Part shown: positions 52,224 to 63,189 of the stretch, one piece after another
Layout of the letters: every line of letters starts with the position of its first letter
Numbering within the stretch: position 1 is the stretch's first letter
DNA from: Zizania palustris
Lineage: Eukaryota; Streptophyta; Magnoliopsida; Poales; Poaceae
DNA: 64,000 nucleotides
Direction of reading: 5' to 3'
Assembly: GCA_019279435.1 (NCBI GenBank)
Contig: JAAALK010000289.1
Span: 10,236,342 to 10,300,341 of the forward strand
Program-made: the position numbers and the translations under genes
The notes under the pieces: model-generated
Seen by the model: only the letters and a program-made list of their open reading frames with translations
Told to the model about the DNA's origin: nothing
The model's database searches: none

Positions 52224-55200
52224 TTAAGAAAAATCCGTGTCTATTCAAAGAAGGAATCGAAGACCCCTTCGATCTCTAGACCTATCACTATAGCCGGAAC
52301 TACTAGTTCCAGAGCCGGGAGTCCTGATAACTTTACTTTTAATTCTTCTTCCTCTCTTCGAAGCTCGAAAATCTTTTTGTTCTTGTTGAAGTTCAGCCCA
52401 AGTTCCAAGTCGCTCGGGGCTTCTTTCCTAGCTCCGAAGTTCTTCAGGTTTCTTTCCTTGTTCTTCAGAAATACCCTCGTCTTCGGACCATTCAACGTAT
52501 TCAAAAGACGAAGCTTCCAAGTTAACTTCTTTTTCTTCCTCTTTAATATAAGATAATATATCTTTACATATTTCGGACGCAATTGCACCGGAGCTTTCTC
52601 GAGGAATCAAAATCGAGGTTGTTTGTGAAGTTTTAAAAGATCGAAGGTAGCCCATAGCAGGCGGAGTTCTTCAGTAACATTTAATACTTCGACATCATCC
52701 ATACAAGGTTGAGAAGCCTAAAAATATGATAAATAAGTTTTCATTCATAATATATGAAAGCTTAATTTTTACATATTCGGATCCCCAAACAAAGCTAAAC
52801 CTGCGGGTCCGGCGGAGGCTGGCTGCTCGAAGCTTGAGACCGAGCTTGTTTTTGGCGATGCCCTTCATCGATCCAAGCCTTGATCGTTGTTCGACCTTCG
52901 GCTCTCCATGAAGCTTGAAAGGCTTGCCAAGCTGCGGCCACATCTTCGGAAGGGTTTAGAAGTTTGTTGTCGTCGAAGGTAATGGGAGTCGCCCACGAAT
53001 CTGGTGCTACTGATACCCCTAGATCTTCGTAATAGCGAAGTACTTCAAGAGCAGATACTTGGCCGAAGAGTTCTCCATAACGAATACCTGTTGTCTTCAT
53101 CATCTTCACTGCTCCTTGGATCATCTTTAGCCATCGCAGCAAGGGGACGTTGTTACTCGAAGGTAGTGTCCAAAGAGTACCGAAGTACTCTAGAACACCT
53201 AGAAGATTAATCATGACCTCCACTGCCACCTTCTCCGACTTCACTTTATCTTCAATTAAAGCATCCCTTGACGAAGTTAGCTCATCTACCATAGCAGATA
53301 GTCTAGCTGTCTCCGTAGCCAAAGAACTCTTCTAGCTAAACAGGTTGCTGGCTTCCTCCGTGGCTTTAGCCTTCTCCTCTTGAAGCTTAACTAGCTCAGC
53401 CCCCGCCATTGTATGCTCTGCCCGCATTTTCTCTATCTCGGCCTAAAGCACGATTTGTTTGGCTTCGAGCTTCTTATTTGCAGCCTCCAGACCAAGTCTG
53501 GCCCTTGTCTCCGCTGCAACCATTTCGTCTAAGCTGGAAATTCGAACTTTGGAGCCGTCAAGACTCCTCTGGAGAGCAGTAATCCTCTCCTGAAGACGAA
53601 GGCTTCCACGCTCATTCGAGACGGCTGTAGCTCGAGCCAAAACTATTTGCTGCGAAGAGAAAAAGCAAGGTGAGGAATTATTCATAAGTTGAAATTAATT
53701 TTGTTTTGCAGATACTTCATACCCGGTACGCTGCCCGTTCCAAGGCTGTGTTGAGCTCCGAACCCTCAGCTTCGCTAAGTATGGCTACTAGGTCCATCTC
53801 CCCAACTTCACGGTTGGCTCGATCCAAAGGCTCTATCAGGGCCCGAAGTCCGGTCCTTTTCTCCAAAAAAGGAGCTAGGAGGGGGAGCATGGACAGAGCC
53901 TTTTGATCGTCTTCATTTGGTGAAGGATCAGAGCGCTGCGCTGCATCTCTGGAAACCTCGGTGGACTGGCCCCCCTCCGTAGATTGACCTCCGTCTGTTG
54001 ATTCAGACAAAGTTAATCCTGAGTTCGGAGTAGGAAAGGGGTCCATTTTGCCTTTACCTTTTCCACGTCCTATCTGGGCAGCTTCTGGAACTGACCCCGG
54101 AGATGTTGAGGTCCCCAGAGCAGTATCTTCGGGAGCAGTCACCTCCATGGGAGCGGACCCTACCAAAACAAAGGTATTACGTAATGCATAATTTTGCAGG
54201 GTAAAGAAAATGCAGTTCAAGTGAAGTTTACCTCCGAAGTCCTGTCGGCGGAGGAGCACGGGGCTACTTGGAGGATCGAAGGCCACTTCGAAGTCGTCAT
54301 CGGACTTAGTGGCTGGAACCGAATGGTTGATTACTAGAGCCTCCCTGGGAGCAACAGCTACCACTTCGTCCGGAATCGAAGCCTGTTCAGCTGGAACTTT
54401 GATTCCGCCTTCAGCAACAGAGGCTTCTTGATGGGGCAAGTCAGGCTAAAGGCCCAGCTTTCGCTTTCCTCTTCTTCGGCCCTTGTTCGGAAGGTACCCA
54501 GTCCGGAAGAGGAAGGGGTGCGACTCCGAGTACGCCCCATACTCGGTTGAGCCGCTCCCAACTACCCACTAGTTTTTTCCTCCACTCCTTTTCGGCCGGA
54601 GTTGGAACTCCAAGAATCTTCTCCGCAGCTCGAACAATTTGCTCCAGAGTCATAGGAGCTTGGGAAGCTGAAAGATAAGTTTGCATTAGTCATTTCATCA
54701 AATAATTGTATATACAACAAGTTGTTTTCAAAGCTACTTGCAGGGCTCGAGTTCGAAGATATTTTTCGGAGTCCACCCTCCGGATCTTCTTCGAAGGTTA
54801 TATGCGAGTTGGCCATCAGAGGTGGAATCTGGAGTCCGATGAACTCCTCGGCTAAGTCATGCATGCTCACGCGGCGACTAATCCTTTGGATCAAGCTAAG
54901 GCGAGCTTCGAGCTGGCGAGGGTCCGGGTGAACTTGAGCTTCTCTTCGGAAGCATATATCTTGCATAGGTCCGGCCAGACGGCTGCCTTGTCCAACTTTG
55001 ACATAGAACCATTGGAGAATCCAATCTGTGTACCATCTGGCTTTGATGGATTTCGCTGGAAATCGCAGTTGGAATTTGTCACGAAGTCTGAAGTTGATAC
55101 TACCAAAGGCTACTACAATTTTTTCCCCTCTAGAGCCTTGGTAAGTTTTTGGTTGGCAAGATGCCCTATGCAGTGCTGTGAAAATTTCTGCTCTTCCTTC

Positions 55201-55530
55201 GTAGCCATCAGCTCACAGCGCTGATTCGACGATCGCTAAGCGCGCTATCGCATTCGGAGATAGCTGAGGAAGGGTAACGTGAAAAAAGTCCAATACCTCC
55301 GAAAGGAAGTCCACTGCTGGGAGTCCTAACCCCGCTTCGAAGAAGGCTTCGAAGGCCACAACTTCTCCAGGCCTCGGAGCAGGAATGGTTTCTTTTCTTG
55401 GTTTCCAGATGATGACCCCTGAGCCAATCTTCCCTTCTACTGCTGCTGCGATCGTCTCCTCTTGGAGGTAGATGGCCCCAAGGTATAAGATTGGTCCGAA
55501 AACTTCGAAGAGGCTAGGGATTGATTGCAC
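52224..55530 (-). pseudogene. Antisense gene of A3 (PF04195-like plus coiled coil), longest copy
   Basis: On minus from about 55530: leader; PF04195-like region (VVAFEAFFEAGLGLPAVDFL, LPQLSPNAIARLAI at 55370-55240); IFTALHRASCQPKTY; KARWYTDWILQWFYVKVGQG-type segment; ISRRVSMHDLAEEFIGLQIP (about 54840). After an intron near 54690 comes MTLEQIVRAAEKILGVPTPA. An acidic/Ser-Pro exon follows (54440-53723), then introns of 73 bp (53650-53722) and 83 bp (52718-52800), both GT..AG, around a coiled coil (53640-53230) and AWQAFQASWRAEGRTTIKAW. The last exon ends with FS and TAA at 52224. Stops are present. I did not find a convincing ATG in this copy. Confidence 0.7.
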
Positions 55531-55570
55531 AAGACTGTGAGAAAGTTATCCGAGAAGTGTCTAGGTCCTC

Positions 55571-55578
55571 TATTTATA
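55571..55578 (-). promoter_or_regulatory. TATA box of the A3 antisense gene
   Basis: On minus GGCTATAAATAGAGGACC sits about 330 bp from the 3' LTR and just upstream of the antisense leader. It matches the A2 site (GGCTATAAATAGAAGG) nearly base for base. Confidence 0.6.
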
Positions 55579-55904
55579 GCCTAGGCCCACGATTTTTTAC
55601 CGTTCATATCTGTCATTTCGCATTCTTGACTGTTACTCTTTGTGAAGTTAACGCATCGCGTAACTTCTGCTCGAAGGAAAAAGCCAACGACTATTTCTTC
55701 TAAGTCTAAATGGCTTTCAGGCTTCTTACGTTAATTCTGAGATTGTTCGAATGTAACTTCTTTAGGAATCAATTCGAAGTTTTGAATCTTCATATACTTC
55801 GGAGGTCGATTAAATCCGTTAACCCCTACGCATGATTATTTTTCTTGTGTATACTACTCTCCTAACGTTATAGATCTACCGGAGAAGCGTATTCGAGGGG
55901 CTAC

Positions 55905-56400
55905 TGTTGGGGGAAATACTTCATCGTCGGGGTCACTGCTGCAACAAGACAAAGGCAGGTGATTTGATCGAAGGTTTACATCATCTAACTCCGGAAGTGT
56001 ACTGGAACAAGTTTGAAGGATAGAGGCGAACTCTAGTTCGGAGTATATCTTCGAACATTGACCCTTCAGAGAGCTTCCTTGCCAGCTAAGATGGAAGGCT
56101 TATCTTCTTTCTCATTAGATTAGTCTTTTACCGATTTAGCCCTATTAAGGGTACCGAATAGTTTCCACTATATCGGTTGTAATAGAGGGGTAAAAAGGTC
56201 TTTTCCTTACGGTTTTGGCCTATAAATACCCCTCGTTTTACCCTGTAATGATCATCGAATACTGAGTTATTCAATACACATCTTCGAACTGTTTTGAGCT
56301 ATTATCCACTTCAGAGGCTTAAAATAGTTTACTTCGCAAACACTTCGTTTGTTAGTTTCTAATCCTTAGAAACATGTTAGCATAATCTTTTACGCCAACA
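55905..56400 (+). repeat. 3' LTR of A3
   Basis: The 496-bp LTR begins TGTTGGGGGAAATACTTC and ends ACGCCAACA. The TATA box TATAAATA lies at 56221-56228 (line start TATAAATACCCC). The purine tract TTCGAGGGGCTAC precedes it at about 55892-55904. The stretch 55579-55891 is non-coding and probably the antisense promoter region. Confidence 0.95.
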
Positions 56401-56480
56401 GTCCCCTCCCGCTGTGCTCATTTGTCCCTACATGTTATGGATCTCGAGTGGCACAAATGGAGCACCCATAAAAAAGTAAG
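56401..56480 (-). pseudogene. B4 gag linker remainder
   Basis: On minus, MGAPFVPLEIHNM (stop) GQMSTAGGD ends at the A3 border and lines up with CFPSEYYGWQGQTDATEGG of B1. It places the rest of B4 on the far side of A3. The next base starts the SIRE-like LTR, so the upstream gag and 5' LTR of B4 are probably right of the window. Confidence 0.6.
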
Positions 56481-58430
56481 TGTACGACTAAAAAGGGCGA
56501 CTAGAGTGGGGGTGAATGGGAACTTTTAAAATTTATGGCTAAAAATAGCCTTCTTTTTTAAATCAGTCTCTTGTGGAACAGGCTTCGAACACACACTTCA
56601 GATGTCAGATTCGAAGGTATTTTATGGCTTCGAAATCAAGCTCCGCAAAGAGCAAAAGTTTGAATTCAAAAAGACTTCGCTCACACTCACAAACCCAAAA
56701 AGACAACTTTGCTAGGATAGTGCAGGCTGCACACACTAGGTGCCTTCGAGCATGCTTCGCACTACACACTTCATAGAAGAAGGTTTTCCTCTGACGACTT
56801 CATATATATACTCCGCTCTAGCAACTCGTACTAGGCTTCATATACCGAAGGCATACAGGTATATGGAACTGACTTCGCTCAGGAAAGAAAATAAGCCTCA
56901 AGCACAACTCTACTCAGTGCTTTGCTAGTAATGAGAGAGGGGTTACCTCAGTTTACACAGAGTGAACACACACTGAAAAGCACACACTTCGCACGCACAG
57001 AACACTAATACCCTTTTCTAGAAAAGAACCAGTGCACAAACTCAGGCCAGAACAAAATGTAACTCAAAGAAAACAACACATGTTGTGCAAAACAGAGATA
57101 CAAGTTCAAGCAACAGATGAAGAATATAATGAAAATTTCATTGCATGAATAGGGAACACAAAATACTCACAGGACTAAGTACATAGGTGTGGAAGCTAGC
57201 TCTGGAGTTCTAGAAATGGTTGCTCAAAGTGTTGCCTAGACCTAGCTATCCTTCACTATTTATAGGCACTATTCAGCCCTGCGAATAGACTACTTTACCA
57301 CTAGGTTTTACATTGTTTTTGTCTCAACTAGACAAGGCGGTACAGATGGTAGTCTACTTTATTTGGAGGCTTCTTTTGTTAGCTTCGCTGAGGAGAAAGC
57401 ATCAGCTTTTGCAGAGCAGACACGATCAACCTTTGCACATTTGGAGTCTTCTGAAGCCCCCTTCGCACGCGAGGTGTGCAATAGCTTTGGTGAGAAGCTT
57501 TGAGCCAGATGGCCTTCGCTTCACCAAAGTCAGCCTTCGATACAGTGACGGGTTTGAGCCGAAGCCATCAAAGCTCTTGAGCCTTCGCACCATCGCCTCT
57601 AGAGTGGACCACCATGGCTTCGCAGCTACTCCAAGCTCAAACTTTGATAGTCCGTATACCGAAGTCATGCATTGCCAAAGTATCTCAAGTCAGCCATACT
57701 GTGAAGCCCGACCTTCAGAGTACCTTCGCCGCCTTCCGAAGTCCCTCCGTCCAAGGCCTCCGCATGAAGCATATCCATAAGCACCCCTTTGCAGTGTCTA
57801 AACCCCGAGCACATTCTATGAAGACCCTTATTCGAACCATGCCTTCGATGCACCTTGACTTTCGATACCTTCGTTAGGTGTCCCTTCGAGTGCCTCCCTT
57901 TGGAGCACACTTTGAACATCTTGCCTCAATGTTGAGGACTTTGTCCACCATACTCCGAAGTCACTCCCTCCGGAGCACACTTTGAAGTGCCTTGCCTCCA
58001 AGGACTTCGCCTCGGGGTACCTTCAGCTGGAGCCATCCTCCGCACTTTCTACCTTCGCCTGGCACACCTTGACCCGAGGACTAACCTCGACCACACGCAA
58101 CCTTTTTGACCGAGCTACCTGCATGCCCGACATCAAGCCTCCCGCTTGACCCATGTTCACTTGTTGCGAACCGTCCGTCGCCTCCGAAGCCACCTGCGCA
58201 GCACCAATAAACAGACAAGTGTTTGTAGTACCCCGAAGACCTCTCTCATAAACAACCTTCGGTACACACTCTAGTGTACCGCCCAAAGTACCGAGTCCTT
58301 CAGTACCACCAAGTCATCATGTTCTGCCAGACCCCTCCGACAGACACAGTCCACTGCACAGCTGCAGCTAGCTAAATCTGCATCCTTTAGAAAACACCTC
58401 TGAACACCTTTGGAGGGACCCCTTCACCTA
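56481..58430 (-). repeat. 3' LTR of the SIRE-like element (right end approximate)
   Basis: The left edge TGTACGACTAAAAAGGGCGA is clear, next to B4 gag and similar to 8601. A TATA box on minus (GCCTATAAATAGTGAAGG) at 57257-57264 places U3 at about 57265-58430 and R/U5 at 57230-56481. The block has several plus and minus frames of up to 155 codons that share no domain; they reflect a stop-poor, CTTCG-rich U3. The right boundary could lie up to about 58700. Confidence 0.5.
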
Positions 58431-59303
58431 GAAGGAAAATTGTCGATCACTCATAACAGACTTGAAACCAAGGCACATTTCCACTTGGTTTCTCAATCAC
58501 CCCCTTGATGATTGCATTGACAACCAAATTCAAGTTTAAGAAAATTCGAAAATTTTCAGCACGCAAGTGACCATAAAAGCTCAGAAAAGATCCAAAACAT
58601 GTCACTTGATTAAATATTTTTTGTCGACTTGCGTCATGAAAAAACATTTGGCAATGAAAATTTCTCTTCCTTTTTGAGCTTCACCACTTGTCTTCCCCCT
58701 TAGGTAGGCAAACCAGGTATTTTTCTCCCCCTTTGGCAATGCAAGAATCAAGGAGCAGAAAATGCAAGGCTTCAAGATGATGAAATGTATGACAACATCC
58801 AGTGCAAAAATATGCCAAATCAGATTATCGGGCTCAAATGCTCGGCTCTAGTGAATATATTCCAGATTCAATGTTTGAGGCATGAATTTGTCGATTTTTT
58901 GAAAAGAAAAATTATCACCACGTAGACACTAAATTATCCTAGTTCATACCAAGGTGCTATGGTAAGCAGTCAACAATAAAGTAGTGCGACGAGCAAACCC
59001 TCTTGGATCTTTTCATTTTTAGCACATAAAGTCATGGCTATTGATTTTTGTTTTGTAAACTTGTTTGAATGATTTCCTGAATAGCAATATAATTTTCAAG
59101 TTGCAATTGTGCATCCATAGGAAAGGATTCTAGCTACCAGGTAGATAAAAGATAGCTAAAGCAGTTCTGTAAAACACATGCTGGACACAAGACTAAAGAG
59201 CGCTCAAATTTAGAGTTTTGAAAGTTAAAATATGCTCATTGTGAAATTAGATATATTAACTCTAGTTGAGAGCATGATGACAAAGATAATCAAGCAAAGG
59301 CAT
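58431..59303 (-). other. Non-coding 3' tail of the SIRE-like element
   Basis: AT-rich sequence without long frames. It contains the purine-rich tract on minus at about 58720-58737 and a second at about 58688-58698 (AAGGGGGAAG). The sequence continues in register at 63156 once B5 and one copy of GGCAT are removed. Confidence 0.5.
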
Positions 59304-60820
59304 TGTTAATAGCAAAAAACGGCATTAATGGGTAGATTGTCAAAATATCAATTTTGGTGATTTGGGCCGAAAATACACATGTCCAGGGTCTGTTCGAAGC
59401 CCTATAGGGCCGAAGTACATTGAGCTATGGGCACCAAAAGCCTCTAGCCAGCCCATGTGTTTTGGCCAAGAAGCCTTCGGATGCCCACGCCGCCGAAGCT
59501 TTGGCCCGAGGAGCAGGCCTCGACGGGCCTGGCCGAAGCCCACTTCGGCAGAGATAGAATCGTATGTGTTCCCAGCTCAATCTTTATCTCTATCTGGCCA
59601 GATTAATAGCAGATTATATTAGGAGTTAAGCCCCTATAAATAGAGAGGCAAGGCTAGCGTAGAGAACACCCCCCCCAACTCAGACCAAACCAAAGCCCAT
59701 GCTTTGATCGTATTTACTTTACCTTTATTTTCTTGTACCTCTTCGTGGGTTTGCTTGGAAGCCCTCTGCCGGCCACTACAGAACAGTGGTAATCCTTGTT
59801 ACTTCGCCTGTAAAGTATCCATTAATCTACGTAATAGATTGTTATCGCCTTGTTACTTCGCCTGTGAAGTATCCGCTAATCCGCGTAATAGATTGCTACA
59901 TTCGCTACTAGTGCAACACTTAGCAAAATTCGGTCCTCAGGCTGAATTGGTACTTCAGATCATCTGTTTTGCAGGTTCGCACGTTCGGAGCCACTTCGTC
60001 GGAGGTGTCCGGAGTGAGAGATCGGTTTCGGAGGTCCCCAGGACATCCTTTGGTGGGACTGTAGGCTCCGGCAACAGGCTTCGCCAGCACACTTTGTCGC
60101 AACAGGCTTCGCCATGACTATACCCCGCACCGGACGAAGTTGCACTCGCGCGTGGCCCTCGCGTCGCTATTTTGTAGTTTGCTGTATCAGAGATCTCACG
60201 CTGAACCCCGCTATTCGGAGGTGATCATCGCGTCTAGATCCGTTCGGAGTCTATCTTTGGCCGGATTAGTCCGAACGCCGAAGCACCCTTCGGTGGAGAA
60301 CTTCGCACCAGACGCCGAAGGTACACTTCGGAACAGGCTTCGCCATGACTATACCGCGCACCTAACGAAGTTGCACTCGTGCGTGGCCCTCGCGTCGCTA
60401 TTTTGTAGTTTGCTGTATCAGAGATCTCACGCCAAACCCCGCTGTTCGGAGGTGATCATCGTGTCTACATCCGTTCGGAGTCTATCTTTGGCCGGATTAG
60501 TCCGAACGCCGAAGCACCCTTCGGCGGAGCACTTCGCACCAGACGCCGAAGGTACACTTCGGTGACCCCTTCGCACTAGACTTCGAACCAGACGGGGCTC
60601 CGACTGGTTTGTTGATTTTATCCTATTTAATCTATCTTTTCGGCTAATTGGATTATTTTGTGTAATCTGGTTGCCTGGCGACTCCACCCCCTTATCACTA
60701 TTAAGAGTAGTCGGAACACGACGTAAGTGCCACGTCACGGTTAGGCTTGTCCCTAAGTATCCGTGCACTTTTGGATCGTCGAACTGACCCAAGTGCGGGG
60801 GGCACGTTTTCGTGTCAACA
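59304..60820 (+). repeat. 5' LTR of B5
   Basis: The LTR is 1517 bp and runs TGTTAATAGCAAAAAACGG...TTTCGTGTCAACA. TATAAATA lies at 59635-59642. A 52-54-bp double repeat with TTGTTACTTCGCCTGT lies at 59794-59899. A 231-bp tandem duplication (listed separately) makes it longer than the B2 LTRs. Confidence 0.9.
60101..60562 (+). repeat. 231-bp tandem duplication inside the B5 5' LTR
   Basis: Copies 60101-60331 and 60332-60562 both start AACAGGCTTCGCCATGACTA and end GGTACACTTCGG. They differ at few positions, including CGGACGAAG versus TAACGAAG. The 3' LTR of the same element has one copy. Confidence 0.9.
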
Positions 60821-60827
60821 CAGTTTT

Positions 60828-60845
60828 TGGCGACTCCGCTGGGGA
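60828..60845 (+). other. Primer-binding site of B5
   Basis: TGGCGACTCCGCTGGGGA lies seven bases inside the LTR. It is of the type reported for Ogre elements, complementary to the 3' end of an arginine tRNA. Confidence 0.75.
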
Positions 60846-60859
60846 AAGCCTACGCCAAC

Positions 60860-62635
60860 ATGATGAGTACGTCTACATCGGCCACCGGTACATCTACATC
60901 GACTACCATGTCTACACCACCGATGGACGCAATAGGAGGCATGGATATCGACAACAGCAACATAATGTCACCTACACTTGAGGATATCCCCGCAGAAGAC
61001 CGATTAGAGATCGAGGCAAAGTTAAAGGCACTCAAAGACATGATGCTTGGGGGCTACGTCAAGACACGTGCATGCTTCATCAAGCACGATGTCATCACCC
61101 CCGACCTCGCTCGGGTCCAGGTAACACCTGTATCGCCTCGTTTATCTTCTTTAGAAATTGAGTAGAAATTAGCCGCATCAGTAGATCAAGTCGTTAGCAC
61201 TTCGCTAGCCAACCGTTTAGATTCGGCAGTCAGCTCCCAGGTAGAGGAAACTCTTAGGAGGTTCGCCTTCACTGAGGCCGTACCCCCGGTTCCCATTGCT
61301 AGTGCACCACCGGCAAACCACTTATACGGTAAGACTAACGACAGCACTGGAACAATCATGTCTCCGGCCTCAACACTTATGGCCGAGACCAATCATTACA
61401 CCTACGGTTAAACTAACGCTGCATACCACGCACCACCACCTGCGCCGGTGCCCGCGCTACCCGCACCACACGCACAGGCGCCTGGACATGAACACGACAT
61501 ACAAATAGCACGTAGGGAAGAGGCCCATGGCCGACACGCCGATATCCCACCGCGTGTCGCTCCCCCGCACGAGAGGCATGCGCAAGCAACGTACCAAGAT
61601 GACATAGAGGAGCGGGTCCGCGCTCTATTTAGAGTGTGTGCCGGCTTCGTGCCCAAGGGACGAGTTAGGGTTTACCGTAAGCCCTACACCAACCATCTTG
61701 ATACAGTGCCCTACCCCCACGGCTATAGGATCCCTGAATTCACTAAGTTCGATGGAGAGGGTAGCAAGACCACACTAGAGCACGTTAGTCAATTTTTGGC
61801 ACAGTGTGGGGAGGTTAGCGGGATAGATGCTCTAAAGGTTAGACTTTTTTCTCTCTCGCTATCCAGCATAGCTTTCACTTGGTTTTCGGCGCTCCCGCCG
61901 AACTCCATCCAAACGTGGGATGATTTGGAGCGAAAATTCCATGATTACTTTTATACAGGCGAAACAAAACTTAGGCTTTTGCATTTGACATCGGTTAAGT
62001 AGAAATCTAGTGAGAGCGCCTTTGAGTACATCAAGCGTTTTAGGGATACTAGAAACCGATGTTTTAGCCTTAATATTTCAAAAAGGGACTTGGTGGAATT
62101 AGATTTTAACGGGTTGCGTTCATAAATTAAAGAAAGGTTAGACAACCAAAACTTTTTAGAAGTTAGCCATGTTCTACAGCAGGCTCTGGTCCAAGAAGGC
62201 CGAGCCAAAGATAAGAAATTTATTAGGATGTTTGGCAAGCATAGAGCCGAGATACACATCATGGAACGCTTTGATGAGGAGGAGTCAGAGGAGGAGGATG
62301 TGGCCGACATGTACGTGGCCAAATGTGTCTGGAACACTAAAAATAAACCTGTCACTTGCTCCGAGTTACGACCATCCCCCACAAAGAATAGGCTTAGTGA
62401 GGTCAAGTACATGTTTGATATAACTAAATGTGATAAAATATTTGATTTTCTCTTAAAAAGTCAGCTTCTCAGGTTACCTAAGGGTCAAGTCATCCCACCT
62501 GCCGACGAGTTAAAGAAGCATCCATACTGCAAGTGGCATGATTCACATTCGCATAATACTAATGATTGCAATGTTTTTCAACGGCAGATACAATCAGCCA
62601 TAGAAGAAGGACGATTGAAGATAGACCATGATCCA
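60860..62635 (+). pseudogene. gag of B5
   Basis: ATG 60860 or 60863 (MMSTSTSATGTSTS) begins the most complete family B gag here. It shows EDIPAEDRLEIEAKLKALKD, a Pro/Ala/His-rich spacer, VYRKPYTNHLDTVPY, IPEFTKFDGEGSKTTLEH, FTWFSALPPNSIQTWDDLER, FEYIKRFRDTRNRCFSLNIS, HRAEIHIMERFDEEESEEED, PSPTKNRLSEVKYMFDITKC and the knuckle-like YCKWHDSHSHNTNDCNVF. Four or so stops interrupt it (for example at 61163, 61409 and 61999). It breaks at IDHDP where the deletion starts; the next 80 codons of the frame are LTR sequence. Confidence 0.85.
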
Positions 62636-63150
62636 ACAGGCTTCGCCAGCACACTTCGTCGCAACAGGCTTCGCCAGGACTATACCCTACACTCGACGAA
62701 GTTGCACTCACGCGTGGACCTCGCGTCACTATTCCGTAGTTTGCTGTATCGGAGATCTCACGCCGAACCCCGCTGTTCGGAGGTGATCATCGCGTCCAGA
62801 TCCGTTCGGAGTCTATCTTCAGCCGGATCAGTCCGAACGCCGAAGCACCCTTCGACGGGGCACTTCGCACCAGACGCCGAAGGTACACTTCGGTGACCCC
62901 TTCGCACTATACTTCGAACCAGACGGGGCTCCGACTGGTTTGTTGATTTTATCCTGTTTAATCTATCTTTTCGGCTAATTGGATTATTTTGTGTAATCTA
63001 GTTGTCTGGCGACTCCACCCCCCTTATCACTACTAAGGGTAGTCGCAACGCGACGTCGGTGCCACGTCACGCTTAGGCTTGTCCCTAAGTATAAGTGCAC
63101 TTTTGGATCGTCGAACTGACCCAAGTGCGGGGCACGTTTTTGTGTCAACT
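62636..63150 (+). repeat. Truncated 3' LTR of B5
   Basis: The sequence AACAGGCTTCGCCAGCAC to TTTTTGTGTCAACT corresponds to 60072-60820 of the 5' LTR minus one 231-bp copy. The last base is T instead of A. The first roughly 770 bp of the LTR are missing. Confidence 0.9.
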
Positions 63151-63189
63151 GGCATATAGAAGCAACTAAGTGTATCAACAAATCATCAT

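Larger units (their letters stand above)
45635..56400 (+). mobile_element. Complete family A Tat-lineage element A3 with antisense gene
   Basis: Both LTRs are 496 bp (45635-46130 and 55905-56400). In the first 137 bases I count seven differences, six of them transitions. The inside holds a PBS, gag, PR, RT, RH, aRH, INT (to 51488), a repeat array, the antisense gene (55530-52224) and a purine tract (TTCGAGGGGCTAC) before the 3' LTR. Flanking pentamers GTCGT (45630-45634) and GTCCC (56401-56405) match at three bases, so the duplication has decayed. It lies within B4 gag. Confidence 0.9.
42338..56480 (-). mobile_element. Family B element B4, interrupted by A3
   Basis: On minus: gag (56480-56401, then 45634-44820), protease (44795-44251), RT (44251-43080), RNase H and the start of aRNase H (43079-42338). 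It is interrupted by family D at 42337, by A3 at 45635-56400 and probably by the SIRE-like element at 56481. The B4 gag reading matches B1 across the A3 insertion (B1: YYGWQGQTDATEGG then RLSVVPP; B4: IHNM, GQMSTAGGD then RLSVAPR), so the two pieces are one element. Confidence 0.75.
59304..63150 (+). mobile_element. Internally deleted family B element B5
   Basis: GGCAT flanks the element at 59299-59303 and 63151-63155. It has a full 5' LTR (59304-60820), PBS, most of gag (60860-62635) and then, without protease or pol, the second part of a 3' LTR (62636-63150). The deletion joins gag after IDHDP to LTR sequence equivalent to 60072 onward; both parents share CAA at the joint. It was once an Ogre/Tat-like element and is now immobile on its own. 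Confidence 0.9.

Noticed and set aside
57313..57877. A 155-codon plus frame and neighbouring frames in the SIRE-like LTR
   Set aside because: They lie inside U3/R of an LTR with a minus-strand TATA box. There is no known motif, and both strands are equally open.
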